From positions 115,590 to 179,589 of the forward strand of contig JANQOZ010000015.1 in the NCBI GenBank assembly GCA_028285525.1: a stretch of 64,000 bases of DNA. Direction: 5' to 3'. Origin of the DNA: Lysobacterales bacterium (GTDB taxonomy: Bacteria > Pseudomonadota > Gammaproteobacteria > Xanthomonadales > SZUA-38). Below are positions 43,584 to 51,793 of this stretch, one piece after another. A program made the position numbers and the translations under genes. The notes under the pieces were generated by a model. That model had not been told where the DNA came from, made no database searches, and saw only the letters and a program-made list of their open reading frames with translations. Each line of letters starts with the position of its first letter. Position 1 is the stretch's first letter.

Positions 43584-44288
43584 TCACGCCCCAGGCGTAC
43601 TCTCAGCCGCAAGTTCGGCGTCGAAGGCCTGATCGGATCGCGTCAGAAGCTGATAAATCGACAGCACGTGCGCCCACAGCCACAATGGCGCCGGCAGAAA
43701 TACCGCGTACATCATTGGGTGATGTGGACCGATCGTATCCAGGAGAACAAACGCCAGGGACGAGGCGACGATCAGGATATCGGCCAGGCCAAATAGGTTG
43801 GCGAACCAGGCCCGACGGCGCCCCTGGGTTGAGGCGGATAGCGAAAAGGCGGCGATCAGCGCAAAGAACCCCGCAGAGATATGGGTCAGCCCATCGATCA
43901 TGCCGAAACCCGACGGCAGCAGACCCAGGCCGCCCTGGATGAGGAAGGTTGCGCCGAAGAAAATACGCACTCCCTGGAACACCATGAGCTGACGCTGGTC
44001 CAGGCTCAGGACGTAGCGACGGACAGGCGCAAAACCCAGCAGTACCAAGCCGAAGAGCCCGACACCCGACAGGATGACCCCAAAGAAAGTCAGGCCCGAG
44101 ATCTCCGGCGAAAACGCGGTTTTGCTGGACAGCAATGCGTAGAGTATCGCGAGCCAGCCCAGCAGCCCGGCGCCAATCCAGCCTGTCCCCCTGCGAGTCC
44201 GCGGGGAGAGCGAAAGCACCCAAAGGGTGTAAACCACCATCAGTACATCAAGCGCCAGCATCACCGGCGTGGAGAACAAACTCGACAT
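43584..44288 (-). CDS. Uncharacterised polytopic membrane protein
   Basis: 234 residues from ATG 44288, with about six hydrophobic helices in two groups of three and a conserved-looking central loop (RRYVLSLDQRQLMVFQG). I do not recognise the family. An upstream start at 44354 would read through the hairpin at 44294-44319. The ribosome binding site AGGAG lies inside that hairpin. It is convergent with the VOC gene and divergent from an AraC regulator, which probably regulates it. Confidence 0.7.
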   Translation of the reverse strand: MSSLFSTPVMLALDVLMVVYTLWVLSLSPRTRRGTGWIGAGLLGWLAILYALLSSKTAFSPEISGLTFFGVILSGVGLFGLVLLGFAPVRRYVLSLDQRQLMVFQGVRIFFGATFLIQGGLGLLPSGFGMIDGLTHISAGFFALIAAFSLSASTQGRRRAWFANLFGLADILIVASSLAFVLLDTIGPHHPMMYAVFLPAPLWLWAHVLSIYQLLTRSDQAFDAELAAESTPGA

Positions 44289-44293
44289 TGGAC

Positions 44294-44319
44294 AGCTCCT
44301 ATATTTTGTTTGAGGAGCT
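44294..44319 (-). promoter_or_regulatory. Leader hairpin covering the ribosome binding site of the membrane protein gene
   Basis: On the mRNA, AGCTCCT pairs perfectly with AGGAGCT across a 12-base loop. The second arm contains the AGGAG that precedes the start codon at 44288, so translation may be restrained when the hairpin forms. Confidence 0.5.
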
Positions 44320-44334
44320 ACAGTAAGATCCTTG

Positions 44335-44377
44335 TTTGGGTTTTTTAATAGCAATAATCGCTAAAAACTTACCCAAA
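44335..44377. promoter_or_regulatory. 43-base imperfect inverted repeat in divergent promoter
   Basis: Outer arms TTTGGGT/ACCCAAA are perfect, and inner arms AGC/GCT with A/T runs partly pair. CTAAAAA (44361) and TTTTTAG (44383) form another dyad. It lies in AT-rich DNA between the membrane protein and AraC genes and could be the AraC target. Confidence 0.35.
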
Positions 44378-44488
44378 ACGACTTTTTAGTTGATGTTTTC
44401 GTATGATTCAGGCGGCATGGTATTTGGGTGCCGGTCGATGGGGTCTGACAGATCTTGCGGCCTGCATGACGGCAGGAGAAACAGATCG

Positions 44489-45481
44489 ATGGACAAACAA
44501 CATCAAGATGCGCTGGGGGACGTGCTGAGTTCTCTTAAGGTCAGCGGCCAGATTTTGCTGGCCGAGGAGTACCAGCCTCCGTGGGGTATCGCTATTCCGG
44601 GTGGTGTTGAGCTGGCCCGCGAGCTAGCGACTCCCCGACAGTCCAGAGTTGTGCCGTTTCACTTCGTTCGTCGCGGGAGCTTTGAGCTGCACCGACAAAA
44701 CACGGATCCGCTGATCGTTCGTGCCGGTGAAATTGCGATCTGCACCGGGAGCCAGTCTCATCACATGATCCAGGGTGAGCCCGAACGAGTTGTTCCGTTT
44801 CCCGAACTATTGCGGGAAAGTGTCAATCCGCTGTCGGCCAGAGGGCAGGGCGGTTCGACCGAGCTGGTCTGTGGTGTGTTCTTGCTTAATCACACGGTCA
44901 GCAACCCCTTTGTCGAGGCTCTGCCTGCGGTGATTCACGCAGACGCTGCTGCGGGCCTCGGAGGACATACGCTGGATCTGCTGATGAGGCTTTTGCTGGC
45001 GGAGCTGAGGATGACCCGCGATGGATCGGCTTATATGGCGTCCCGGCTGGTGGAGCTGGTGTGCGCCGAGTCGCTGCGACAGTATCTGGATCAGCGTTCA
45101 CATCTCCAGCCAGGCTGGTTTCGTGGCATGCGCGAACCAAAAATCGCGGCGGCGCTGCGGGCGATCCATGCAGCGCCGGAAGCGGAGCACGCGGTGGGCA
45201 GCCTGGCTGCCGGCGTCAATCTGTCTGCGTCCCGCTTTGCCGCTCGCTTCCGCGAGGTCATGGGAGAGTCGGTGATGTCCTACGTCACGAGGTGGCGCAT
45301 GAATCTGGCCTGCCGGTTACTGACCGAAACCGACGCCAGCGTAGAACAGGTTGGCTGCCGCGTAGGGTATGACAGCGCCCCTTCGTTCTCCCGCGCCTTT
45401 ACCCGACGGTGCGGCGTGTCTCCCAGCCGATTCCGAAACGCTCAGTTCGCGGCGGGTGCCGTGACTGACCTGCCAGCCTGA
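44489..45481 (+). CDS. AraC-family regulator with cupin_6 N-terminal domain
   Basis: 330 residues from ATG 44489, after CAGGAGAAA; the frame is open from 44390 but lacks a binding site there. The N-terminal 190 residues fit a cupin_6 sensor (WGIAIPGGVELARELATP, then FVRRGSFELH). The C-terminal AraC domain covers about 225-320 (LAAGVNLSASRFAARFREVMGE and VGCRVGYDSAPSFSRAFTRRCGVSPSRFR). Such regulators often sit beside small detoxification operons. The divergent membrane protein is the likely target. Confidence 0.88.
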   Translation: MDKQHQDALGDVLSSLKVSGQILLAEEYQPPWGIAIPGGVELARELATPRQSRVVPFHFVRRGSFELHRQNTDPLIVRAGEIAICTGSQSHHMIQGEPERVVPFPELLRESVNPLSARGQGGSTELVCGVFLLNHTVSNPFVEALPAVIHADAAAGLGGHTLDLLMRLLLAELRMTRDGSAYMASRLVELVCAESLRQYLDQRSHLQPGWFRGMREPKIAAALRAIHAAPEAEHAVGSLAAGVNLSASRFAARFREVMGESVMSYVTRWRMNLACRLLTETDASVEQVGCRVGYDSAPSFSRAFTRRCGVSPSRFRNAQFAAGAVTDLPA

Positions 45482-45504
45482 GCTTCGCATGCTTCTGAAG
45501 AGAC

Positions 45505-45960
45505 TCAGCCGTAGCTTCTGAGCTCCTGGGACTTTTCCCTGAGCCGTTCCATCATTTCCTTAAAACGTTCCTGCTCTTCAGCTGACAGGGCTGACAGCAG
45601 AAACGATTCGCGGGCCAAGACCAGGGGCACGATCTCCCGATAGAGGCTTAACCCCCGGCTGGTCAGCGCGAGGCGCAGATGGCGCTTGTCGCTTTCGTCT
45701 GACTGTTTGTCGATCAGGCCTTTCTGATTGAGCTGCTCGACCGCCCGGCTGACCTGCATTTTCTCCAGCCGGGTCAGGCCCGCAATCGCTTTCGCTGACA
45801 GGGGTTCACTGTTGCCCAGCGTTGCCAGGACCCGCCATTGCGGTCGGGTCAATCGGTAGCGCTTGGCGTACACCTGCGCAACCGACTGGCTGATTTCGTC
45901 ATAGAGGATCGACAGTCGATAGGGAAAAAACGTCTGTAAATCGAGTTCGGAATCGGTCAT
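45505..45960 (-). CDS. MarR-family regulator
   Basis: 151 residues from ATG 45960; a GTG at 45981 is an alternative start. The winged helix is at about 45-110: LTRPQWRVLATLGNSEPLSAKAIAG, then RAVEQLNQKGLI and DKRHLRLALTSRG. MarR proteins are dimeric repressors released by phenolic or other aromatic ligands. It is divergent from the VOC-monooxygenase-DUF2783 operon, and the intergenic region holds a perfect 18-base inverted repeat, its probable operator. Confidence 0.9.
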   Translation of the reverse strand: MTDSELDLQTFFPYRLSILYDEISQSVAQVYAKRYRLTRPQWRVLATLGNSEPLSAKAIAGLTRLEKMQVSRAVEQLNQKGLIDKQSDESDKRHLRLALTSRGLSLYREIVPLVLARESFLLSALSAEEQERFKEMMERLREKSQELRSYG

Positions 45961-45976
45961 CTCAGTCAACGAAATG

Positions 45977-45990
45977 GTCACCTTGGTGAC
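45977..45990. promoter_or_regulatory. GTCACC-TT-GGTGAC dyad near the MarR start
   Basis: A perfect 6-base inverted repeat immediately upstream of or overlapping the MarR translation start. It could be a second operator; its arms differ from those of the 46060 site. Confidence 0.3.
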
Positions 45991-46059
45991 TATGATCAGG
46001 GAAATAGCTGATGCTTTCCAGCGCCATATGCAGGGGTCTAGTACGATTTTGACAAAATA

Positions 46060-46077
46060 TAGTAACCAATGTTACTA
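46060..46077. promoter_or_regulatory. Candidate MarR operator
   Basis: TAGTAAC-CAAT-GTTACTA is a perfect 18-base inverted repeat 31 bases upstream of the VOC gene and 100 bases from MarR. Its length and geometry suit a MarR dimer. Confidence 0.65.
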
Positions 46078-46108
46078 ATAGAGTCTTTCTGGAATCAGGA
46101 CTGCCGCC

Positions 46109-46645
46109 ATGATCGTTGAGCGAATTCACCACGTGGCCTACCGCTGCAAAAACGCCAAAGAGACCGTCGAGTGGTATCAGGACAATCTGGAGATGGGGTT
46201 TGTGCTCGCCATTTCGGAAGACCACGTGCCGTCGACCAAGGAGCCGGATCCCTATATGCATGTGTTTCTGGACGCCGGTAACGGCAACATCCTGGCTTTT
46301 TTTGAGACGCCGACGCTTCCGCCAATGGGGAGAGATCCCAATACACCGGAATGGATTCAGCACCTTGCGCTCAAAGTGGCGGACGTTGAAGCCCTGGAAC
46401 AGGCGAAGGCGCGGCTGGAAGCGAACGGCATTGAGGTTCTCGGGCCTGTTAACCACGAGATCTTTCAGTCGATCTATTTTTTCGATCCCAATGGGCATCG
46501 AATTGAGCTGGCGGCCGACACGGTAAAGCCCGGCGTGATGGAAAAGCTTCACGCGCTGGCTCCGGAGATGCTTGAGGAGTGGGACGCGACCAAATCGACC
46601 GTTCGCCAGGCCGCCTTTCTTCACGCCGAAGAGTTCGCCGACTGA
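46109..46645 (+). CDS. VOC-superfamily protein (possible extradiol dioxygenase or lyase)
   Basis: 178 residues. Two half modules: ERIHHVAYRCKNAKETVEWY at 4-23 and WIQHLALKVADVEALEQ near 90, then YFFDPNGHRIELAAD near 130. His8, His93 and the Glu of IELAAD could form the His-His-Glu metal site used by type I extradiol dioxygenases and glyoxalases. Adjacent genes encode a flavin aromatic hydroxylase and DUF2783, so ring cleavage or isomerisation of a hydroxylated aromatic is plausible but not shown. Confidence 0.85.
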   Translation: MIVERIHHVAYRCKNAKETVEWYQDNLEMGFVLAISEDHVPSTKEPDPYMHVFLDAGNGNILAFFETPTLPPMGRDPNTPEWIQHLALKVADVEALEQAKARLEANGIEVLGPVNHEIFQSIYFFDPNGHRIELAADTVKPGVMEKLHALAPEMLEEWDATKSTVRQAAFLHAEEFAD

Positions 46646-46659
46646 CCGGGGGTAGATCG

Positions 46660-48294
46660 ATGCTCAAAACCTATCAGTATCCCCGCTTTGACTACGTGCA
46701 GACCGAGGAGCAGCTCACCGGCGCTGACAAGACGCACCCGGTAGCCATTGTCGGAGCAGGGCCTGTCGGCCTCACTGCCGCCCTGGACTGCGCCAGCCGG
46801 GGTATCCCGGTGGTGGTGTTCGACGACAACGATACCGTCAGCGTCGGCTCGCGCGCGGTGTGCTACGCGAAGCGGCCGCTGGAGATCTGGGATCGACTCG
46901 GCTGTGGTGACCGCATGGTTGCCAAGGGCGTTGACTGGCAGGTGGGCAAAGTGTTTTTCCAGGACCAGCTGAGCTACAGCTTCGATCTGCTGCCCGAACC
47001 TGGCCACAAGATGCCGGCGATGATCAATCTGCAGCAGTACTACCTGGAGGAGTATCTGGTCGACGAGTGTCTGCGTCAGCCCGACCTGATCAAGCTGCAC
47101 TTCAAACACCGGGTCTTGAGCGTTCAGCAGGAAGACGGTGCGGTGCAGCTTGCGGTGGAAACCCCCGACGGCATTTTCCACACCGGCTGTCGGTGGCTGA
47201 TTGCCTGTGACGGCGCGAACAGCGACGTGAGAAAGATGCTGGGCGCTAAATTTGTCGGCCAGTTTTTCCAGGACCGGTTTCTGATCGCCGACGTGGTGAT
47301 GAAAGCCGACTTCCCCCCGGAGCGCTGGTTCTGGTTCGACCCGCCCTTCAACCGGGGTCAATCGACGCTGCTGCATCGCCAGCCGGACGACGTCTGGCGG
47401 CTGGATTTTCAGCTGGGTTGGGATGCCGACCCGGTGGAGGAAACCAAACCCGAGAACATTATCCCGCGAGTGAAAGCGATGCTCGGAGACGATCGGGAGT
47501 TTGAGCTGGAGTGGGCGTCGGTCTATCAGTTTGCCTGCCGGCGGATCGACAGCTTCCGCCACGGCCACGTGCTGTTTGCCGGCGACTCAGCCCACCAGGT
47601 TTCGCCGTTTGGTGCTCGAGGGGCGAATACCGGCATTCAGGACGTGGACAACCTGGCGTGGAAACTCAAGCTGGTCCTGGACGGACGGGCCCCCGAGTCG
47701 CTGATCGACACGTATCACGAGGAGCGGGCCTACGCGGCGGACGACAACATCAAAAACTCAACCCGTTCGACCGACTTCATTTCTCCCAAGTCCAGGAGCA
47801 GCCGGTTTTTTCGCGACGCTGTGCTCGAGCTGGCGGAGTCCCACGACTTTGCCAGACCGCTGGTCAACAGCGGCCGTCTGTCGACGCCAACGCCCTACAA
47901 GCACTCTTCTCTGAACACGCCGGACAGTGATGAGTTTGCCGGGGCGATGCATCCTGGCACCAACTGCAGTGACGCGCCGATTCAGGTCGGAGGTCGGCCC
48001 GATTGGCTGCTGAGTCAGCTCGGCGATGACTTTACGGTTCTCCACGTCGACGACTCGAGCGGCAGTGACCCTATCCGGTGGCAGGAGCTGGAGGCGAAAG
48101 TGGTCAGCGTGCCTGGCGATGTCGGTGATCCGGAAGGATTGTTAGCAGAGCGATTTGATCTGAAGCTGGGAACCACATACCTCATCCGGCCTGATCAGCA
48201 CGTTGCAGCGCGCTGGCGCCGTTTTGATAACGAACGCATCCAGGCGGCGATGGCCACGGCGACAGCCTGGGAGCAGCCAGGGGAGGCCCGATAA
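46660..48294 (+). CDS. FAD-dependent aromatic monooxygenase (PHBH/MhpA type)
   Basis: 544 residues from ATG 46660, after GGGGGTAG; an upstream frame from 46579 overlaps the VOC gene. GxGxxG motif in AIVGAGPVGLTAALDCASRG (about 28-47). The DG motif is in WLIACDGANSDVRKML (about 185-200) and the GD motif in LFAGDSAHQVSPFGARGANTG (about 305-325). These are the three FAD/NAD(P)H motifs of group A flavin hydroxylases such as 3-(3-hydroxyphenyl)propionate hydroxylase. The C-terminal thioredoxin-like domain (about 430-540) is normal for the group. The start lies 15 bases after the VOC stop and the end 2 bases before DUF2783. Confidence 0.92.
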   Translation: MLKTYQYPRFDYVQTEEQLTGADKTHPVAIVGAGPVGLTAALDCASRGIPVVVFDDNDTVSVGSRAVCYAKRPLEIWDRLGCGDRMVAKGVDWQVGKVFFQDQLSYSFDLLPEPGHKMPAMINLQQYYLEEYLVDECLRQPDLIKLHFKHRVLSVQQEDGAVQLAVETPDGIFHTGCRWLIACDGANSDVRKMLGAKFVGQFFQDRFLIADVVMKADFPPERWFWFDPPFNRGQSTLLHRQPDDVWRLDFQLGWDADPVEETKPENIIPRVKAMLGDDREFELEWASVYQFACRRIDSFRHGHVLFAGDSAHQVSPFGARGANTGIQDVDNLAWKLKLVLDGRAPESLIDTYHEERAYAADDNIKNSTRSTDFISPKSRSSRFFRDAVLELAESHDFARPLVNSGRLSTPTPYKHSSLNTPDSDEFAGAMHPGTNCSDAPIQVGGRPDWLLSQLGDDFTVLHVDDSSGSDPIRWQELEAKVVSVPGDVGDPEGLLAERFDLKLGTTYLIRPDQHVAARWRRFDNERIQAAMATATAWEQPGEAR

Positions 48295-48296
48295 CC

Positions 48297-48494
48297 ATGC
48301 TGAATCTTGAGCGAAACCTTTCCGATCCGGACGATTTTTACGAAGAACTCATCAACGCTCAGCGTGATCTTGAGGAGAACGAGGTGCAGCTCATGAACGC
48401 CAAGCTGATCCTTCTTCTCGCCAATCATGTCGGTGATCGGGAGACGCTAAGTCAGGCGCTTCGAGCCGCGCGCCCGCTGCGGTCTTCTACATAA
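48297..48494 (+). CDS. DUF2783 small protein
   Basis: 65 residues: DPDDFYEELINAQRDL, then NAKLILLLANHVGDRETLSQAL. This matches the DUF2783 family, which I know mostly as a short gene directly after flavin monooxygenase genes. No signal or membrane segment. It starts two bases after the monooxygenase stop, so it is translated with it. A subunit or assembly partner of the monooxygenase is the natural guess (inference). Confidence 0.85.
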   Translation: MLNLERNLSDPDDFYEELINAQRDLEENEVQLMNAKLILLLANHVGDRETLSQALRAARPLRSST

Positions 48495-48498
48495 AAAA

Positions 48499-48526
48499 CG
48501 GCCTTGCCCGTCCGGGGGCAAGGCCG
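48499..48526 (-). terminator. Intrinsic terminator of the EF-hand gene
   Basis: 11-base stem CGGCCTTGCCC/GGGCAAGGCCG with a short loop. On the minus strand it is followed by TTTTTTAT, so it ends transcription from the EF-hand gene. It may also stop the DUF2783 transcript. Confidence 0.8.
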
Positions 48527-48557
48527 CAGCTGTTCGGCGGTTCAGGGTAACGGGAGG

Positions 48558-49118
48558 TTAACCGCCGAGCAGATCATTGGCCTCCTGCTGTTCGCGAAGG
48601 CACTGCCGACGAGCCTGCCGCAGGCGCGCGGCCCGACGCAGCGGACGCCGGACCTCGCTGCGCTCCAGCTGGCCATCAGCATTTTCGTCGAGATTCATGA
48701 ATCGCTCGACCGCGCGACTCTCAGCGTTCGTTAGGGCCTCATCCAGCGTGATGGCGCCATCGCCATTGAGGTCGGCCGCGTCGAAGCGGGAGCCGGGCTC
48801 CGGGCGCTCGGGAAGCTCAACGCCAAGCGTCTCCTCGATGCACGCACGCAGCGCTTCGCGGTCCACGTCCGGTGGCTCCGGGCGATCCGCCAGGTCGGCT
48901 TCGGTGATCTGGCCATCCTCATCGCTGTCCAGCCGGTCAAAGCGACGCTCAGCCCTCGCCAGCCTGGCCGCCAGAAACTCGTCCTGCGAGACCATGCCGT
49001 CGCCGTCAGCGTCAAGCGGCGTGCGATCTCCCGCGGCGGTCCCGGTCTGCGCGTGGACCGTTCCGAGGGTTAACGCTGCCAGAGCGGCGGCCATCAAAGA
49101 AAGTTTCCCGTGATTCAT
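48558..49118 (-). CDS. Exported protein with four EF-hands
   Basis: 186 residues. The N-terminus is a Sec signal (LSLMAAALAALTLGTVHAQ). Four EF-hand loops are seen: DADGDGMVSQDE, DSDEDGQITEAD, DLNGDGAITLDE and DENADGQLERSE, arranged as two pairs around a Cys-containing helix. It should bind calcium in the periplasm. The fourth loop has Ala at a usual Gly-flanking place but keeps the acidic ligands. The C-terminal 35 residues are rich in Arg and Gln. Monocistronic. Confidence 0.88.
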   Translation of the reverse strand: MNHGKLSLMAAALAALTLGTVHAQTGTAAGDRTPLDADGDGMVSQDEFLAARLARAERRFDRLDSDEDGQITEADLADRPEPPDVDREALRACIEETLGVELPERPEPGSRFDAADLNGDGAITLDEALTNAESRAVERFMNLDENADGQLERSEVRRPLRRAARLRQARRQCLREQQEANDLLGG

Positions 49119-49399
49119 GAACGTACTCCTGTGGTTGGGTTCATGCTCTCATCAACGTTCCGCCCGGCATTTGGTTGACACGTCGGCGGTGTCTTTCGGG
49201 TATGCTCTTCTCGGGGCTCAGGACAAGGAAATCGTGTGGCGGAACTGTCGATGCGGCCGGCTCAAATCGCGATCAAAACCAATCAAGCGATTTTTTCTAT
49301 AGCTGGTATAGACAAATTGTGTTGCCCGATCACTCAATACTGAGGCCTTATACGCGCTGTCGTAACTTTGTTTCCCGAACGCGAAGGAGCTGACCCGAG

Positions 49400-51757
49400 A
49401 TGACCACACCGATTAAACGCCCGCTGGCGCTAGCCATAATTTCCGCCGTAATGGTGGCTGAGCCCGCGCTGGCACAGCTGGAAGAGATCACCGTGACCGC
49501 CCGCCGGGTGGAAGAGAACCTGCAGGACATTCCGATCTCCGTCAGCGCCTTCTCACAACAAGATCTCGAAGTTCGGGGCATTCAAAACCTTGAAGACCTC
49601 GCGAAATACACGCCTGGTCTCGCTTTCGAGGAATTCTCGGGCGCGCTCGAAGCGCCGGTTATCCGTGGCCAGACCCAGGTTCGCCTGAGCAACCCGGTGC
49701 AGAACGTTGCGACCTTCCTCGACGGCGTCTACCTTCAGCGGAGCTATATGATCGACACCGGCATGGTGGCCCTGGAGCGCGTTGAGGTTGTGAAAGGCCC
49801 CCAGTCCGCGCTGTATGGTCAGAACTCGTTTGCGGGCGCGATCAACTACGTGACCCAGAAGCCGACCGACGAACTGACGGGCGACTTCGAGCTGTCCGGC
49901 GGGTCGGAGGAATTCCTGACCGCGCGCGCGACGGTTGCGGGACCGATCATCAAAGACAAGCTCCTGGGCCGTATCACGTACGGCTCCCAGGAATATGACG
50001 GCACCTGGCGCAACGCGCACCCGCTGGCCAACAGCGGCATCAGCCCCGGAACGGACGGCAATCTGGGTGGTTTCGACAACGAAACCATCGCTGCCAACCT
50101 GACGTTTCTGGCGACCGACGATCTGAAAGTCGAGCTCGGCTACTACCGCACGGAAATCGAACAGGAAGCCCAGCCGATCTTCACCCGCATGGGGCGTGAC
50201 GGCATCGCGTTCTTTGGCTTTGCCCAAGAAAACTCCCTGAACTGCTCGCCAACGTTCCAGCCCGGCCTGCCGTTTCTTGGCGCGAACAACGCGCTCATCT
50301 GCGGCGAGCTCGACACGACGCTGCCGACCACGGCCAGCGCTGACGGCGAGAACCTGATCTTCGATCCGCGGTCGTTTGGCCAAAGCGGTGTAAATGAAGT
50401 CACCACCTTCCGCGTTGAGTATCAGATCAACGACGAGTGGGACGTCACCTACCTGTACGGCAACGCCGATTCGCGGCTGCGGTCCGGCGGTCAGTCGATT
50501 CCCGACGCGCTCAACGGCTCGGGTAACCCGAACTCGCTGCTGAACTTCTTCCCCGGCGCCGTGATCTTCGACTCTCAGCCCAACGGTGGTCTGGAGGCCG
50601 ATTCTCACGAGATCCGGTTCAACTACCAGACCGATGGCCTGATCGATGCGCAGGTTGGCCTGTTCTACTACGAAGCCGACGACACCTACGAGGCGATCGG
50701 TTACTTCCTGCAGCCGCTGGGTACTGATTCGCTTCCCTCGCTGCCCAACTTTGACGCCAACCCGGATTTCTTTGCGGATGAAACCACCGCCATCTTTGGT
50801 CAGGTGGGCTTCAACCTGATGGACGGGCGGCTGAAGATCAGCGCTGAGGCTCGCTACTCGCAGGAAGACAAATTTGTTGAAACCATTGGCGTGGCGAACA
50901 CGGCTGCCTCGGAGACCTTCAACATCCTCACGCCGCGGGTCACGGTCGACTATGCTCTGACCGATCAAAACCTGCTGTATCTCTCCATTGCTGAGGGCAC
51001 CAAGGCCGGCGGCTTCAACAGTCCGATCCTCGGTGGCTCCGGCAACCCGGTTGATCCGTCGCAGGCGAGCTACGACGAAGAGAGCAACATCACGTTCGAA
51101 GTCGGATCAAAGAATCGCTTCCTTGACGGCACCCTGGTGACCAACGTGGCGCTGTTCTATATCGACTGGACCGACCTGCAGATCAACACCTCTGCTATCG
51201 GCGGCGCAGCTAACGACCCGGTCGTGATCGACAACGTTGGTGGCGCGTCAACGTGGGGTATTGAAGTGGACGGCATCTGGCAGCCCACCGACAACATCAC
51301 TTTCAACTACGGCTTGTCTTACAACGACCCCACCTTCGACGGCGGCACGATCTTTATTGAGGCGGCGAACGACGGCTGGTGTGATGACGTGGTCTGTAAC
51401 GCCAATGGCGACATTGGCGGCAACAACCTGAACCGGACGCCCAAGTTTCAAACCAACTTTGGGGCGCAGTACAACGGCGACTGGAGAGACGGCTGGGAGT
51501 ACTACGCTCGCGCAGACGTTACCTACCAGTCCCGCCAGTTCCTGAGCCTGCTCAACACCGGCTGGGTTCCGTCTCGGCAGCTGCTGAATACGCGTCTTGG
51601 CGTCTCCAACGACAACTGGGATATCTCGCTCTGGGCCCGCAACCTGGCGAACGAGCGTTATGTGTCCAACTCGCTGTTCCTCGGTTTCTCCAACGCCTAC
51701 GTGGCGGCTCTGGGTGAGCAGCGAACCTACGGCCTGACCGCTCGGTACCGGTTCTAA
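49400..51757 (+). CDS. TonB-dependent outer-membrane receptor
   Basis: 785 residues. Signal peptide LALAIISAVMVAEPALA is followed by QLEEITVTARRVEENLQDIPISV and a plug with VERVEVVKGPQSALYGQNSFAG. The barrel ends YRF, a normal C-terminal signal for outer-membrane insertion. It is of the same group as the receptor at 28816 but is clearly a different gene. The adjacent downstream gene encodes a Tat-signal MDR enzyme 36 bases away, so the two may be cotranscribed. The ligand is unknown. The 281 bases upstream are AT-rich around 49270-49360 and probably contain the promoter. Confidence 0.92.
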   Translation: MTTPIKRPLALAIISAVMVAEPALAQLEEITVTARRVEENLQDIPISVSAFSQQDLEVRGIQNLEDLAKYTPGLAFEEFSGALEAPVIRGQTQVRLSNPVQNVATFLDGVYLQRSYMIDTGMVALERVEVVKGPQSALYGQNSFAGAINYVTQKPTDELTGDFELSGGSEEFLTARATVAGPIIKDKLLGRITYGSQEYDGTWRNAHPLANSGISPGTDGNLGGFDNETIAANLTFLATDDLKVELGYYRTEIEQEAQPIFTRMGRDGIAFFGFAQENSLNCSPTFQPGLPFLGANNALICGELDTTLPTTASADGENLIFDPRSFGQSGVNEVTTFRVEYQINDEWDVTYLYGNADSRLRSGGQSIPDALNGSGNPNSLLNFFPGAVIFDSQPNGGLEADSHEIRFNYQTDGLIDAQVGLFYYEADDTYEAIGYFLQPLGTDSLPSLPNFDANPDFFADETTAIFGQVGFNLMDGRLKISAEARYSQEDKFVETIGVANTAASETFNILTPRVTVDYALTDQNLLYLSIAEGTKAGGFNSPILGGSGNPVDPSQASYDEESNITFEVGSKNRFLDGTLVTNVALFYIDWTDLQINTSAIGGAANDPVVIDNVGGASTWGIEVDGIWQPTDNITFNYGLSYNDPTFDGGTIFIEAANDGWCDDVVCNANGDIGGNNLNRTPKFQTNFGAQYNGDWRDGWEYYARADVTYQSRQFLSLLNTGWVPSRQLLNTRLGVSNDNWDISLWARNLANERYVSNSLFLGFSNAYVAALGEQRTYGLTARYRF

Positions 51758-51793
51758 TTCAGAGACCGGTATCCGGCCAGTCAGGGAGACGAC

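Noticed and set aside
49553..50968. 471-codon open frame antisense to the TonB receptor
   Set aside because: It is the shadow of a clear receptor gene; no domain, signal or binding site is visible and GC-rich DNA gives long antisense frames.
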